This document shows, piece by piece, positions 41,656 to 50,715 of a stretch of 64,000 nt of DNA. The stretch comes from Ferrovibrio sp964429465. GTDB taxonomy: Bacteria > Pseudomonadota > Alphaproteobacteria > Ferrovibrionales > Ferrovibrionaceae. Position 1 is the stretch's first letter, and each line of letters starts with the position of its first letter. The notes beneath the pieces are model-generated. The model was not told where the DNA came from and did no database searches. It worked only from the letters and a program-made list of their open reading frames with translations. The position numbers were made by a program, and so were the translations under genes. The stretch is from contig CAYSCA010000002.1 in NCBI GenBank assembly GCA_964429465.1, forward strand, positions 14,584 through 78,583, read 5' to 3'.

Positions 41656-43593
41656 TCACATCAGCGAGGGCAGGAAGAGCGCGATCTGCGGGACGGCGAT
41701 GATCAGCAGAACCAGCACGAAATAGGCAATCCAGAAGGGAAGAACCCCGCGAAAGATATCATACATCGTTACATCCGATGTCATCGAGGCGATGGCGAAG
41801 ACATTGACCCCGATCGGCGGGGTGACGACGCCGAGTTCAACCATGATCACGACGAAGACGCCGAACCAGATCGGGTCGAAACCGGCATTCATGGCCAGCG
41901 GGTAGAAGAGAGGAACCGTCAGCACCAGCGCGGGCAGCGCATTCATGAACATACCGATGACGACGTAAAAGATGAGAATTGCACCGATCAGCTCATAGGG
42001 GCCAAGTTTGAATTCCGCGACCAAGCCGGCAATCTGCTGGGTCAGCCCGCTGACAGCGATGAAGCGGCTGAAGGCGGTGGCAAACAGGAATATCAGGATA
42101 ATGCCGGCCGTCAGCCGAAGGGTCTGCTCGATCGACTGCCAAAAGGCGCGCCAAGTCAGCCGTCGCGTCACTACCGAAATCAGCAACGCTCCGGCAACCC
42201 CGATCCCGCCCGCTTCGTTGGGGGTGACCAGGCCCATATAGATGCCGCCGAGAACCAGAAGCATCAGTGTCAGCACTGGCCAGACCCCGGAACTGGCCTC
42301 CAGCCGCTCGTGCCACGAACTCACCTCGCCGCGCGGCGCGAGCGAGGGGGTGAGCCAAGTCCTGACCGTGATCAGTGCGACCAGGATCACCGCGAACAGA
42401 ATGCCCGGAAGCACGCCGGCCATGAACAGCTTGCCGATCGAAACTTCAGTGATCATGCCATAGACGATGAAGGCGAGGCTGGGTGGGATCATCACCCCGA
42501 TCGTCGCGGCGCAGGCAATCGAGGCCGTGGCCAGCTTCATGTCATAGCCGTAGCTGCGCATCTGCGGCAGAGCGATCGATCCCATGGCGTAGACGCCGGA
42601 CAATGTGTCGCCGACGATCGATGACAGGCCCGCACAGGACACGGTGCTCGCGGAGGCTAGCCCCCCCGGCAGGTGGCCTATCCAGCGGTGGGCTGCACGG
42701 TAGAGATCTTCCGCGAAGCCCGAAGCGACCACGATCAGTCCCATCCAGGTGAAAAGGGGAATGACGCTCCATGTCTGGTCGCCCACAACGTCGAGGGCTG
42801 TGGTGCCCAGGCTGGTCAGGCTCGCATTTGTGCCGATCAGGAGGCTGATACCGATCAGGGCGGTGATCGCCATCGCCGCGGCGACGTGAATGCCCAGAAA
42901 GATCAGCACGAAGCATAAAATGATGCTCAGCACGCCGCGCGTTCCGCGCGGCATGTCGAAGGGCAGGGTTTGCGGAAACAGGATGAGGTAGAAGATGCCC
43001 GCCGCTACCAGCAGCCATGCCAGGCTGACGACAACGGCTCGCGGATTGCGGAGCGCGGCAATGTCCCGGAGGGTGATGACCAGGTTGACCAGAAGCGTGA
43101 CCGCGAACAGCAGCAGGAAGATTGCCGCGATGAGCGCGAACGGCCATTCCGGTACCTTCAGCACCCCGGTAACGATTGAATCGTCAATCAGATTGCCGGT
43201 CTCCTTCAGGATCTCCGACGCTGTGATCACGATCGTTCCCAGCGTGAGCAAAAGGCCGCCGGCGATGGTCGGCAGGCGGGCGTGGTCCGGCATCAGCTGG
43301 AGAAGCATGTCGACCCGAATGTGCCCGCGCGCGAGTTCGACTAGGCCAAGTGTGGACAGGGCGACGAGGACCATCAGCAGGCCGTTGATCTCCATGCCGC
43401 CGGGGACGACGACTGAAAAGAGGTTGCGCAGCACGACATCCGATACCGTTACGCCCATCATCAGGATGAGCCCTGCGCTGCCGGCCCATTGCGCGGCACG
43501 ATTCGGCCAGGTGACTATGCGCCAGGGCATCTTCACGGCTGCGACGCTCTCGGCGGGCATTGCGGTCCCGATCCTCTCCAGGCCAACGCTCAT
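41656..43593 (-). CDS. TRAP transporter DctQ-DctM fused permease
   Basis: A 645-residue protein. The first 180 residues are the small (DctQ) part with four TM helices; the remaining 430 are the large (DctM) part with about 12 helices and ARPGAEGI-like family segments such as TASIACAATIGVMIPPSLAF and SIVGDTLSGVYAMGSIAL. Fused TRAP permeases are well known. The protein uses a sodium gradient with the binding protein encoded at 43720 to import an organic acid. Confidence 0.92.
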   Translation of the reverse strand: MSVGLERIGTAMPAESVAAVKMPWRIVTWPNRAAQWAGSAGLILMMGVTVSDVVLRNLFSVVVPGGMEINGLLMVLVALSTLGLVELARGHIRVDMLLQLMPDHARLPTIAGGLLLTLGTIVITASEILKETGNLIDDSIVTGVLKVPEWPFALIAAIFLLLFAVTLLVNLVITLRDIAALRNPRAVVVSLAWLLVAAGIFYLILFPQTLPFDMPRGTRGVLSIILCFVLIFLGIHVAAAMAITALIGISLLIGTNASLTSLGTTALDVVGDQTWSVIPLFTWMGLIVVASGFAEDLYRAAHRWIGHLPGGLASASTVSCAGLSSIVGDTLSGVYAMGSIALPQMRSYGYDMKLATASIACAATIGVMIPPSLAFIVYGMITEVSIGKLFMAGVLPGILFAVILVALITVRTWLTPSLAPRGEVSSWHERLEASSGVWPVLTLMLLVLGGIYMGLVTPNEAGGIGVAGALLISVVTRRLTWRAFWQSIEQTLRLTAGIILIFLFATAFSRFIAVSGLTQQIAGLVAEFKLGPYELIGAILIFYVVIGMFMNALPALVLTVPLFYPLAMNAGFDPIWFGVFVVIMVELGVVTPPIGVNVFAIASMTSDVTMYDIFRGVLPFWIAYFVLVLLIIAVPQIALFLPSLM

Positions 43594-43719
43594 ATTGTTT
43601 CCGTCGTCATGTCACCCACCGCGGTCCCAAGATCTGCGCATTACGCACTGCTGACTTTCTGGCCGGCCAAGAGTGTATTGCGCTCAGAGATACGGGCCCG
43701 TCCGGTGCTCCGGGCAGGC

Positions 43720-44781
43720 CTAATTCTGATCGTAAAGCTTGAGCAGGCGCGCTGCCTCGTCGAGAATCTTCTGGCCCGGCAAGCCCTTCGCGTTCGCCGC
43801 CTGCACCCACTGATCCCAGAGCGGACGCATTCTGGCGGCCAGTGCGGCGTGATCCTCGGCCGAGAGGGTTATGATGTTCTCGGGCGGGATTGCCGCCATC
43901 GCGGCCGCGGCTCCGTCGGTTGTGTTGTTGAAGAAGTAGACCGGCAGCAGATCGGCGAGATGCTGCTTCTCCTGTTCGGTCAGTTTCTTGTGCGTGTCCC
44001 GGTTCATCACGGTCGAATAGGTGCCGGGGTTGAGGTTGACCAGCGTATGGTAGGTTGTCACCTCGTTAAGCTTGAAGTTGTTCACCCACCCCCAGGCGCA
44101 CAGAACCCCGTCCACTGCCCCGCGCTGCAGGGCCAGATAGGCATCCGGGCCCACCATGACGCTGGCGCTGGCGCCGAGCGTTTCCATCACCCGCACGCCG
44201 GCGGAATCCTGCGCGGCCAGCACCTTGCCCTTGAGATCCGCCAGTGTGCGGATGGGCGTCCGCGTATGCAGGTGGGAACCCATGGCGACGAATGTGGCGA
44301 GGTCGACGACGTTGTCGCTTGCGCTGTACAGCTTGCCCATCTCGGGGAATGTTTCGCGCAAGCGCCAGTAGACCACGGTGGCGACAGTCTGGTTCTTCGA
44401 AAGTCCCGGCAGGCTGAACAATTCGAGCTGGGGGAACTTGCCCGGCAGCGCGGGATGCCAGACGAAGCCGATATCGAGCAGTCCGGAGCCGGTGGCCCGC
44501 AGCCAGTCCTTGAATGGCGTCACCGAATTGGGCGGGAAGAATGTCAGCTTGGCTCGGCCACCCATGATGGATTTGAGCTGGTTGGCAAAGCGCCGGTCCA
44601 TGTCGTTCCAGGGCGTTCCGTCAGCGGAAGCGAACTGCATCTTCAGCTCGATTTCCGGTAAGGCGGCTTGGGCGTCGACGGCCACCGACGTTCCCGCGAG
44701 AGCGAGCAGCGACAGGCTGCCAAAGGCCCGGCGGTTGATGGTCGGACGCGACGCTTGCACGAGCGGCTGATCGGATTTCAT
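43720..44781 (-). CDS. TRAP transporter substrate-binding protein (DctP type)
   Basis: A 353-residue protein from the ATG at 44781, with GGAGA upstream. Residues 13-40 form a signal peptide (RRAFGSLSLLALAGTSVAV). The mature protein has LKMQFASADGTPWNDMD, LADLKGKVLAAQDSAGVRVM and GVLCAWGWVNNF, matching the DctP plan including the carboxylate-binding segment. It captures an organic acid in the periplasm and delivers it to the fused permease encoded by the downstream gene at 41656-43593. Confidence 0.9.
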   Translation of the reverse strand: MKSDQPLVQASRPTINRRAFGSLSLLALAGTSVAVDAQAALPEIELKMQFASADGTPWNDMDRRFANQLKSIMGGRAKLTFFPPNSVTPFKDWLRATGSGLLDIGFVWHPALPGKFPQLELFSLPGLSKNQTVATVVYWRLRETFPEMGKLYSASDNVVDLATFVAMGSHLHTRTPIRTLADLKGKVLAAQDSAGVRVMETLGASASVMVGPDAYLALQRGAVDGVLCAWGWVNNFKLNEVTTYHTLVNLNPGTYSTVMNRDTHKKLTEQEKQHLADLLPVYFFNNTTDGAAAAMAAIPPENIITLSAEDHAALAARMRPLWDQWVQAANAKGLPGQKILDEAARLLKLYDQN

Positions 44782-44915
44782 CTTGTCTCCTCCCGGCCCG
44801 GCAGAGGCTAGGGCCTTGTCGTCACGCGCAGCGGGGCGCGCCTATCCGCTGGCTGCCTCTCTGGCAGGCGGCGTTCCTCAGGCAGGAAACGTAAGACGGA
44901 GCAGCTATCAAGAAT

Positions 44916-44933
44916 ACTTATTTCTTCTTAAGT
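44916..44933 (-). promoter_or_regulatory. Putative LysR binding site upstream of the TRAP operon
   Basis: CTTA and TAAG arms separated by eight bases, with a T-N11-A match (44919-44931). It is between the LysR gene stop (44943) and the DctP start (44781), in the promoter area of the TRAP genes. By-eye match only. Confidence 0.4.
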
Positions 44934-44942
44934 CGGTCATCA

Positions 44943-45878
44943 TTATTGCTTACATCCGGAAGGGGAGATGACCCGGGACCATTCCTCCTCGGAACGGCGA
45001 AGTTCCTGAGTGAAATAGTCGTAAAGTGTCTGGGCGGGACGCGACAGCGGATGCCGCGCGGGGATGATCAATGCGACCTCGACGGCAAGCAGAGGATCGT
45101 CAATCGGGTTCACCGTCAGGCGCTCATTGCCGAGTTCCTTCTGGCCGATCCAATAGGGCAGGATGGCCGACCAGTCCGTCAGGGCAAGGAATTCGAGTCC
45201 CGCCGACAGGCTGGCATTGGAGATGATCCGCTCGACCGGGATTTCACCACTGCGGATGGCCGCATCGATTTTCGGCCGCAGGCTGTTCTCCGCATTGGGC
45301 AGGAACAACTTCAGCGGCGGCATTTCGGCGAGTTTCAGCGGCCGCATCGGCATCAGTCCGCGCCGCGATCCGGATATCAGCGTGACCGGGAACCGGCCGA
45401 TGGATTGCGCCGACAGCCCGATCTGTGGCTTCTCGAATTGTCCGACATAGAAGTCGAGGGTGCCGCCGGCGACTTCGGCGATCAGCGAATCCGCCGTGCC
45501 GCTGGCAATATCGATGTCGACGCGGGGAAATTCGCGCGTGAAGCGAGCGAGTGCCGGCGGCAGGATGGCTTTCGCCAGGCCTGGTGCGAAGCCGGCCGAG
45601 ACGGCACCGCTGAGGCCGGCGGAGAAATCCTCCACCTCGAGCTCGGCTTCCGAAACCGCTTTCAGGATGGCGAGCGATCTCTCGTAGAACCGCTGGCCCG
45701 CCGGCGTCGGCACCACACCCCGCCGTGTTCTTTCCAGCAGGCTGACGCCCAGCCGCCCCTCCAGCGCGCTCATCTGCTGGCTGACACCCGACGCCGTGCA
45801 GTTCAGGCGACCGGCGGCTGCGCTCAGGGAACCTTCTTCGCAGGCCGCGACGAAGAATCGGATCTGCCTCAGTTCCAT
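44943..45878 (-). CDS. LysR family transcriptional regulator
   Basis: A 311-residue protein starting MELRQIRFFVAACEEGSLSA. The helix-turn-helix (LSAAAGRLNCTASGVSQQMS, residues about 18-37, then LEGRLGVSLLERTRRGVVPT) is classical LysR, followed by the periplasmic-binding-like effector domain. It is divergent from the amidohydrolase gene at 45986 and upstream of the TRAP/CoA-transferase genes in the same direction, so it may control either or both. Confidence 0.93.
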   Translation of the reverse strand: MELRQIRFFVAACEEGSLSAAAGRLNCTASGVSQQMSALEGRLGVSLLERTRRGVVPTPAGQRFYERSLAILKAVSEAELEVEDFSAGLSGAVSAGFAPGLAKAILPPALARFTREFPRVDIDIASGTADSLIAEVAGGTLDFYVGQFEKPQIGLSAQSIGRFPVTLISGSRRGLMPMRPLKLAEMPPLKLFLPNAENSLRPKIDAAIRSGEIPVERIISNASLSAGLEFLALTDWSAILPYWIGQKELGNERLTVNPIDDPLLAVEVALIIPARHPLSRPAQTLYDYFTQELRRSEEEWSRVISPSGCKQ

Positions 45879-45918
45879 TGTGCATTCCTCAGCTTTCAGA
45901 TTATCGAAATACCGGCTT

Positions 45919-45939
45919 CAGGATTTTTAACTATCCCTG
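45919..45939. promoter_or_regulatory. Putative LysR site between LysR and amidohydrolase genes
   Basis: A near-palindrome with arms CAGGAT (45919-45924) and ATCCCTG (45933-45939) around an AT-rich centre, in the divergent promoter region. Weak by-eye evidence. Confidence 0.3.
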
Positions 45940-45985
45940 ATATCGGGTTCAACTTTATGTTTCAGAGGGACGCTGGGAGGACGGT

Positions 45986-47050
45986 ATGACGCCGCAGGAA
46001 CGCGGGCGCCGGGTGCGCCAGATGGGTGCGCGACATGATTGGTGGGCGCTGCGGCACGAACCGGTCATCGAGCCTGAGCAGGAGATCGTGGACGCCCATT
46101 TCCATCTCTGGGGTGAGCGCGATTTTCCCGATCCGGCCGTGCCGGGGGCGACGCTGCGGACCAGTCGATATTTGCTAAATGAATTTCTGGCCGATGCCGG
46201 GGCCGGCCATAAGGTCGTACAGGCTGTCTACATCGAATGTGGATCCGGATACCGCGTGGACGGGCCGGAGCATCTTCGGTGCGTGGGGGAAACGGAATGG
46301 GCGGCCGGCATGGCGTCGCAATCGGCAAGCAGGGGCACCGAAGCGGTCGCGGCGATTGTGGCGCATGCGGATCTGCGGCATCCCGACCTGCCGCAGTTGC
46401 TCGACCGGCACAAAGCGGCCGGAGCGGGGCGCCTGCGCGGCATCCGCCAGAGCGCCGCCCGCCTGGAAGATCCATCCGCGCGGCTGCTCGCCGGAGCCGC
46501 GCCGCGCGGCCTCTATGCCGATCCGGATTTTCGCCGTGGCCTGGCCTGCGTCGCGGAATACGGGCTCGCCTTCGACGCTTTCCTGTTCCATTTCCAGCTC
46601 GACGAGCTTGCCGAGCTTGCCCGCGCGGTTCCGGCTGCGACGATTGTCATCGACCATCTCGGCGCACCGGTCGGATATGCCGGCGCTCCTGCCGCGCGCG
46701 ATCCGGTCTTTGCCGACTGGTGCGCCCGGATCGACAGGCTGGCCGCATTGCCGAATCTCGTCATGAAGCTCGGTGGCTTGGCATCAATCATCACCCAGTA
46801 TGATGCCCATACCCGACCTTTGCCGCCGTCATCACAGGAATTCGTCGACGAACGCGGCGCCTATTTCCAGTACGCGATCCGCCGTTTCGGCCCGGAACGC
46901 TGCATGTTCGAGAGCAACTTTCCGGTCGACAGCGTGGCGATCAGCTACGGCAATCTCTGGAATGCCTACAAGATCATCGCCGCCGAGCATGGTTCCGCAG
47001 CCGAACAAGAGCTGCTTGCCGGTACCGCCCGTCGCATCTACCGGATCTAG
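45986..47050 (+). CDS. Amidohydrolase family 2 protein
   Basis: A 354-residue protein; the ATG at 45986 follows GGGAGG. IVDAHFHLW holds the N-terminal H-x-H metal ligands, VIDHLGAPVGY the central His, and CMFESNFPVDSVA the C-terminal Asp-containing strand, which together define the amidohydrolase_2 (ACMSD-like/lactonase-like) group of metal-dependent TIM barrels. Substrates range from lactones to decarboxylated aromatic acids. Its start faces the LysR gene. Confidence 0.9.
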   Translation: MTPQERGRRVRQMGARHDWWALRHEPVIEPEQEIVDAHFHLWGERDFPDPAVPGATLRTSRYLLNEFLADAGAGHKVVQAVYIECGSGYRVDGPEHLRCVGETEWAAGMASQSASRGTEAVAAIVAHADLRHPDLPQLLDRHKAAGAGRLRGIRQSAARLEDPSARLLAGAAPRGLYADPDFRRGLACVAEYGLAFDAFLFHFQLDELAELARAVPAATIVIDHLGAPVGYAGAPAARDPVFADWCARIDRLAALPNLVMKLGGLASIITQYDAHTRPLPPSSQEFVDERGAYFQYAIRRFGPERCMFESNFPVDSVAISYGNLWNAYKIIAAEHGSAAEQELLAGTARRIYRI

Positions 47051-47102
47051 CTGGCATTCATAAGGCCCAGCTTGATGCCATCGCCGAGTGGGAGCGGCAG
47101 GC

Positions 47103-48026
47103 TTACCGGCTTATCTTACGTGCGGCCTGTCGCAGGCTGTCGATCATCCGGGATACCGGCGGCGACGGCGCATGCAGCTTTGATGAATAGAGACAGGTAC
47201 GCAGTGCGATCCGCGGACGGAACGGGCGAGCGGTGATTCCGGGAAAAATGCCGTTTGCCAGCACCAGTGGATTGAGCAGCCCGATGCCGATGCCCTGCTG
47301 CACCAGGCTGCAGACCCCGATGGCATTGGCGGCTTCGATCTGCGGCGTATAGGGAGTTCTCGACTGCTGGAACATGGCGGCGACCAGATGCGTGGTTGCC
47401 GAGTCGCCGGGCAATCCGATGAGCGTCTCGCCGGCGAGGTCCTGCGGCCTCAGGGTCGCGCATCGCTCCAGCCGGTGCGGCTTGGGCAATACGGTAACCA
47501 GCGGGGTTTCACAGAGATCCTCGACATGGCAGAGCTGCGTAATGCGCGCATCGAATTCGCGCACCGGCGGTGTGCCGACGCCGAGATCGACCTCATTTCC
47601 GGCTACCTTGTCCAGCAGGTTGCGCGTGCTGTCGATCTGCATCTCGACCCGGATCTCCGGCCATTGCGCATGGAAATGGGCAATGGCGGCCGGCAACAGG
47701 GCGGTGAGCGCCGGCCCGGCGCTGCTGATGACGATCTGGCCGATATCGCCGCCGCGCAGGGCGAGCGCGACATCGCGCGCGCGGTCGAGGTGATCGACTG
47801 CGCGTTGGGCGAAGGGCAGAAGACGCTCGGCTTCGGCCGTGGGGTTCAGACGACCATTGGCGAGGCGGAACAGCTTGATGCCGGTCTCGCGCTCCAGCGT
47901 TTTGAGGCTTTTGCTGATCGCCGCCGGAGAAATGCCGAGTTTGTCGGCAGCCTCCGTCATGTTGCGGCTCAGTGCCATGGTCAGGAAAATCTCGAAATGA
48001 CGGGTTGTGACAGTGCTGGACAGCAT
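47103..48026 (-). CDS. LysR family transcriptional regulator
   Basis: A 307-residue protein from the ATG at 48026; a TTG five codons earlier is an alternative. The DNA-binding part is RHFEIFLTMALSRNMTEAAD and LGISPAAISKSLKTLERETG, followed by an effector domain. It is divergent from the bicupin gene, and the 109-base gap contains a good LysR box at 48048-48062, so it very probably controls the 48136 operon. Confidence 0.92.
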   Translation of the reverse strand: MLSSTVTTRHFEIFLTMALSRNMTEAADKLGISPAAISKSLKTLERETGIKLFRLANGRLNPTAEAERLLPFAQRAVDHLDRARDVALALRGGDIGQIVISSAGPALTALLPAAIAHFHAQWPEIRVEMQIDSTRNLLDKVAGNEVDLGVGTPPVREFDARITQLCHVEDLCETPLVTVLPKPHRLERCATLRPQDLAGETLIGLPGDSATTHLVAAMFQQSRTPYTPQIEAANAIGVCSLVQQGIGIGLLNPLVLANGIFPGITARPFRPRIALRTCLYSSKLHAPSPPVSRMIDSLRQAARKISR

Positions 48027-48047
48027 GGTTTCCACGCGCAATGCTAC

Positions 48048-48062
48048 TTAACTAGAAGTTAA
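48048..48062. promoter_or_regulatory. LysR box upstream of the bicupin operon
   Basis: TTAACTAGAAGTTAA is a 15-base dyad containing a T-N11-A core (48049-48061) in the intergenic region of a LysR gene and its divergent neighbour, the usual place for an autoregulating LysR site. Confidence 0.6.
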
Positions 48063-48135
48063 AAGCTTTTTTCTTGTGGTTGCAACGCTCGTGTCGTTCC
48101 ATAACGGGACAACCCCATTTACCCCGGAGAGGTAC

Positions 48136-49095
48136 ATGTCGGCACTCGGCAAGGCCCGCAACTTCGATCCCGCCCTAGCCAGGCAGCTGCAGGCCAATGT
48201 CGGCCGCTACACGGACAAGACCTTCGACTGGGACGCTTTCCCCAGCAACCGCGATTTTCCCGAACTGGGGCGGGCACAGATGCGCTATATTGGCGGCGGC
48301 GGCTCACCGAAGGCCAGCGGCCCGGAGACGCTGAAGGCGGAGCATTTCACCTTCAGCATCGTGAATCAGCCGGAGGCGAAGTTCGCGGCCGCGCATTCCC
48401 ATGAAGTGGTCGAGCATTTTTTCATCCTGCAGGGCGTGCTGACGGTCGGCTGGATCTGGGGCGACGAGGTGGTGGAGGCCAGGCTCGGGCCCAAGGACAT
48501 GGTGCTGAATAAGCTGGGCCGGCCGCACGGTTTTCGCAATGACGGCATCGAGCCGGTTCACATGCAGATCACCGTCGGCAGCGGCAAGCCGGAGCCGCCT
48601 GTCTATACCTGTCATCCGAAGAACAAGGACATGGAGCTGGCGCGCCGGTTCGGCGCCGACAGTCCGGAGAAAGTCATCCCGCTCGCCACCGACAGCGCCG
48701 ATCCGCGCCATCAGGAACTCGCCAGGCATGTGGTGCGTTACCGCGACCGCGTGCCGGTCTGGGACAAGGCGGGTTTTGCCCGCATGGTCTATGTGGGTGA
48801 GGGCGGCGCACCGCCGCAGCATTATCGCATGGACCTCATTCATCTGCCTCGCGGTGTCGCCGTGCAGCCTTATGCCCGCGAGGTAGAAGATGCGTATTTT
48901 GTTCTGGAAGGCGCCATTACGGTCGGTTGGGAGCAGGATGGTCAGATCGTCGAACAACGTTTGGGCGCGCGCGATCTCGTCTTCAATCCGGCCGGACGTG
49001 CGCATTACTTCCGCAATGACGGCGTCGAGGATGCCCAGTTCACCATGGTGGTCGGCGCACCGGAACCGGAAACCGTGATCTTCAAGGGCGCCTAG
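48136..49095 (+). CDS. Bicupin protein (gentisate-dioxygenase-like fold)
   Basis: A 319-residue protein with two cupin domains. The ATG at 48136 follows GGAGAGG. The first cupin has AAHSHEVVEHFFILQG with the H-x-H and E of a metal site. The second has VQPYAREVEDAYFVLEG, where the His-x-His positions are not His, so only the first site is likely to hold metal. Bicupins of this length act in ring-cleavage or oxidation of aromatic acids, but other roles exist. It is two bases from the alpha/beta hydrolase gene. Confidence 0.8.
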   Translation: MSALGKARNFDPALARQLQANVGRYTDKTFDWDAFPSNRDFPELGRAQMRYIGGGGSPKASGPETLKAEHFTFSIVNQPEAKFAAAHSHEVVEHFFILQGVLTVGWIWGDEVVEARLGPKDMVLNKLGRPHGFRNDGIEPVHMQITVGSGKPEPPVYTCHPKNKDMELARRFGADSPEKVIPLATDSADPRHQELARHVVRYRDRVPVWDKAGFARMVYVGEGGAPPQHYRMDLIHLPRGVAVQPYAREVEDAYFVLEGAITVGWEQDGQIVEQRLGARDLVFNPAGRAHYFRNDGVEDAQFTMVVGAPEPETVIFKGA

Positions 49096-49097
49096 CC

Positions 49098-49919
49098 ATG
49101 CAAAGCGCAACTGCGCAGCCTCTGGTGCTGCGCCGCGTGCAGGCGGGCGCGGGATCCATCAGCTATCTTGAAGTCGGACAGGGTACGCCGCTCGTCCTCC
49201 TGCACGGGATCGGCTCCGCCGCACGCTCTTTCCAGGATCAGATCGATGGTCTTTCCGACCGCTATCGGGTTGTTGCGTGGGATGCTCCGGGATACGGCGA
49301 GTCAAGCTGTCTTCCCGAGGAAACGCCCTCGGCTGCAGACTACGCCGCGGCGCTTGCCGGCTTTCTTGATGTGCTCGATATCGAACGCTGTCACCTGCTT
49401 GGCCATTCCCTGGGTTCGCTGATGGCGGCGCGTTTCACGGCAGATTATCCCGGCCGGGTGTTGAGCCTGACCCTCTCCAGCATCGCCGTCGGCCATGGAA
49501 TCCTGCCGGAGGAGGAACGCCGGCGCCTGCTGGAGCAGCGCCTCGAGGACCTAATCACGCTAGGACCCCGCGGCATGGCGGAGAAACGTGGCCCCCGCCT
49601 GCTCGGCCCGGATGCGACCCCAGCCATGGTGGCGCGCGTCGTAGAAACGATGGCTGCTGTCAATCTGGCGGGATACGCGCAGGCGGCAGGAATGCTGTCG
49701 TGGGGCAATGTGAAGGCGGACATTGGCCGCCTGCCGGAATCGCTTCCGCTGCAGATTGTCTATGGTGACGCGGATGTCATCACGCCGCCTGCCCGCAACC
49801 AGGAAGTTGCGGCATTGCGGCCACAGGCGCCGGTCCATGTCATTGCGGGGGCAGGCCACGCCCTCTATCTGGAAAAGCCGGAACGCTTCAACGCGATCCT
49901 GCGCGATTTCCTCAGATGA
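49098..49919 (+). CDS. Alpha/beta hydrolase
   Basis: A 273-residue protein. VLLHGIGSAARSFQDQI is the oxyanion-hole HG motif, CHLLGHSLGSLMAARF carries the nucleophile Ser in G-H-S-L-G, VYGDADVITPP the acid, and GAGHALYLEKP the catalytic His. All three triad members are present. The fold fits esterases, lactonases or ring-cleavage-product hydrolases of the MhpC group. It overlaps the converging SDR gene by eight bases. Confidence 0.9.
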   Translation: MQSATAQPLVLRRVQAGAGSISYLEVGQGTPLVLLHGIGSAARSFQDQIDGLSDRYRVVAWDAPGYGESSCLPEETPSAADYAAALAGFLDVLDIERCHLLGHSLGSLMAARFTADYPGRVLSLTLSSIAVGHGILPEEERRRLLEQRLEDLITLGPRGMAEKRGPRLLGPDATPAMVARVVETMAAVNLAGYAQAAGMLSWGNVKADIGRLPESLPLQIVYGDADVITPPARNQEVAALRPQAPVHVIAGAGHALYLEKPERFNAILRDFLR

Positions 49920-50691
49920 TCTGGGGATGCGCCCCGCCATCAATCAGGATGCTCTGACCGGAAATGTAGCCGGCATGCGCGCTGCACAGGAAAGCGCATA
50001 GCCGGCCAAGTTCGGCCGGGTCACCGAAGCGGCCTGCCGGCAGTTCGGCCCTGCGCGCAGCCAGCGCTTCCTCGACGCTGACGCCCTGCTGTTTCGCGCG
50101 ATAGGCAAAATTGCTGATCAGCCGCTCGGTCGCGAACGGGCCCGGCAGGATGTTGTTGATCGTGACATTCTGCGCGACGCGGTCGCGCACCAGGGTACTC
50201 ACCAGGCCGTGCAGGCCGGCGCGGGCCGCGGCGCTCAGGCCCTGCATGTCGATCGGGTGGCGCACCACGCTGGACGTGATGTTGACCACCCGGCCGAAGC
50301 CTCGTCCGGCCATGCCGTCCAGCACGGCATTCAGCATCGCAGCGGGCGCGCGCAGATTCGCCGCGATTGCCTGGTTCCAGTCGGCGTCGCTCCAGGTTTG
50401 CAGCTTGCCCGGCGGCGGGCCGCCGGCATTGTTGATCAGGATATCGGGTTCCGGGCAGGCGGCCAGCAGGGCTCCACGGCCCTCTTCGGTGCTGATGTCA
50501 GCGGCAACCGGCATGACCATCACCCCGTTCGCGGCAGAGATGGCGGCGGCGGCTTCCTTCAGCGCTTCCGCGTTGCGCCCGTTAAGCACGATCTCTACCC
50601 CTTCGGCAGCCAGGGCCTCCGCGCAGGCGCGCCCCAATCCGCGGCTGCCGGCACAGACGATGGCCTTGCGCCCCCTGATTCCCAGATCCAT
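49912..50691 (-). CDS. SDR family oxidoreductase with altered active site
   Basis: A 259-residue protein with the SDR cofactor motif AIVCAGSRGLGRACAEAL and LINNAGG. The catalytic Y-x-x-x-K is not seen; the region reads LSAAARAGLHGLVSTL, where Ser and Arg lie near the usual Tyr and Lys. This fits the known group of SDRs with atypical active sites. VTINNILPGPFATERLISNF matches the loop after it. The gene is in the minus-strand pair with the aldehyde dehydrogenase. Confidence 0.85.
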   Translation of the reverse strand: MDLGIRGRKAIVCAGSRGLGRACAEALAAEGVEIVLNGRNAEALKEAAAAISAANGVMVMPVAADISTEEGRGALLAACPEPDILINNAGGPPPGKLQTWSDADWNQAIAANLRAPAAMLNAVLDGMAGRGFGRVVNITSSVVRHPIDMQGLSAAARAGLHGLVSTLVRDRVAQNVTINNILPGPFATERLISNFAYRAKQQGVSVEEALAARRAELPAGRFGDPAELGRLCAFLCSAHAGYISGQSILIDGGAHPQII

Positions 50692-50715
50692 CTCAGCCTC
50701 GCTTGCTGCCGGTTT

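Noticed and set aside
41617..42624. A 335-codon plus-strand open frame across the TRAP permease
   Set aside because: Antisense to a clear 645-residue DctQM protein and rich in Asp/His/Gln as expected for an antisense reading.
41656..43593. TRAP small and large permease fusion as a novel finding
   Set aside because: DctQ-DctM fusions are a known architecture.
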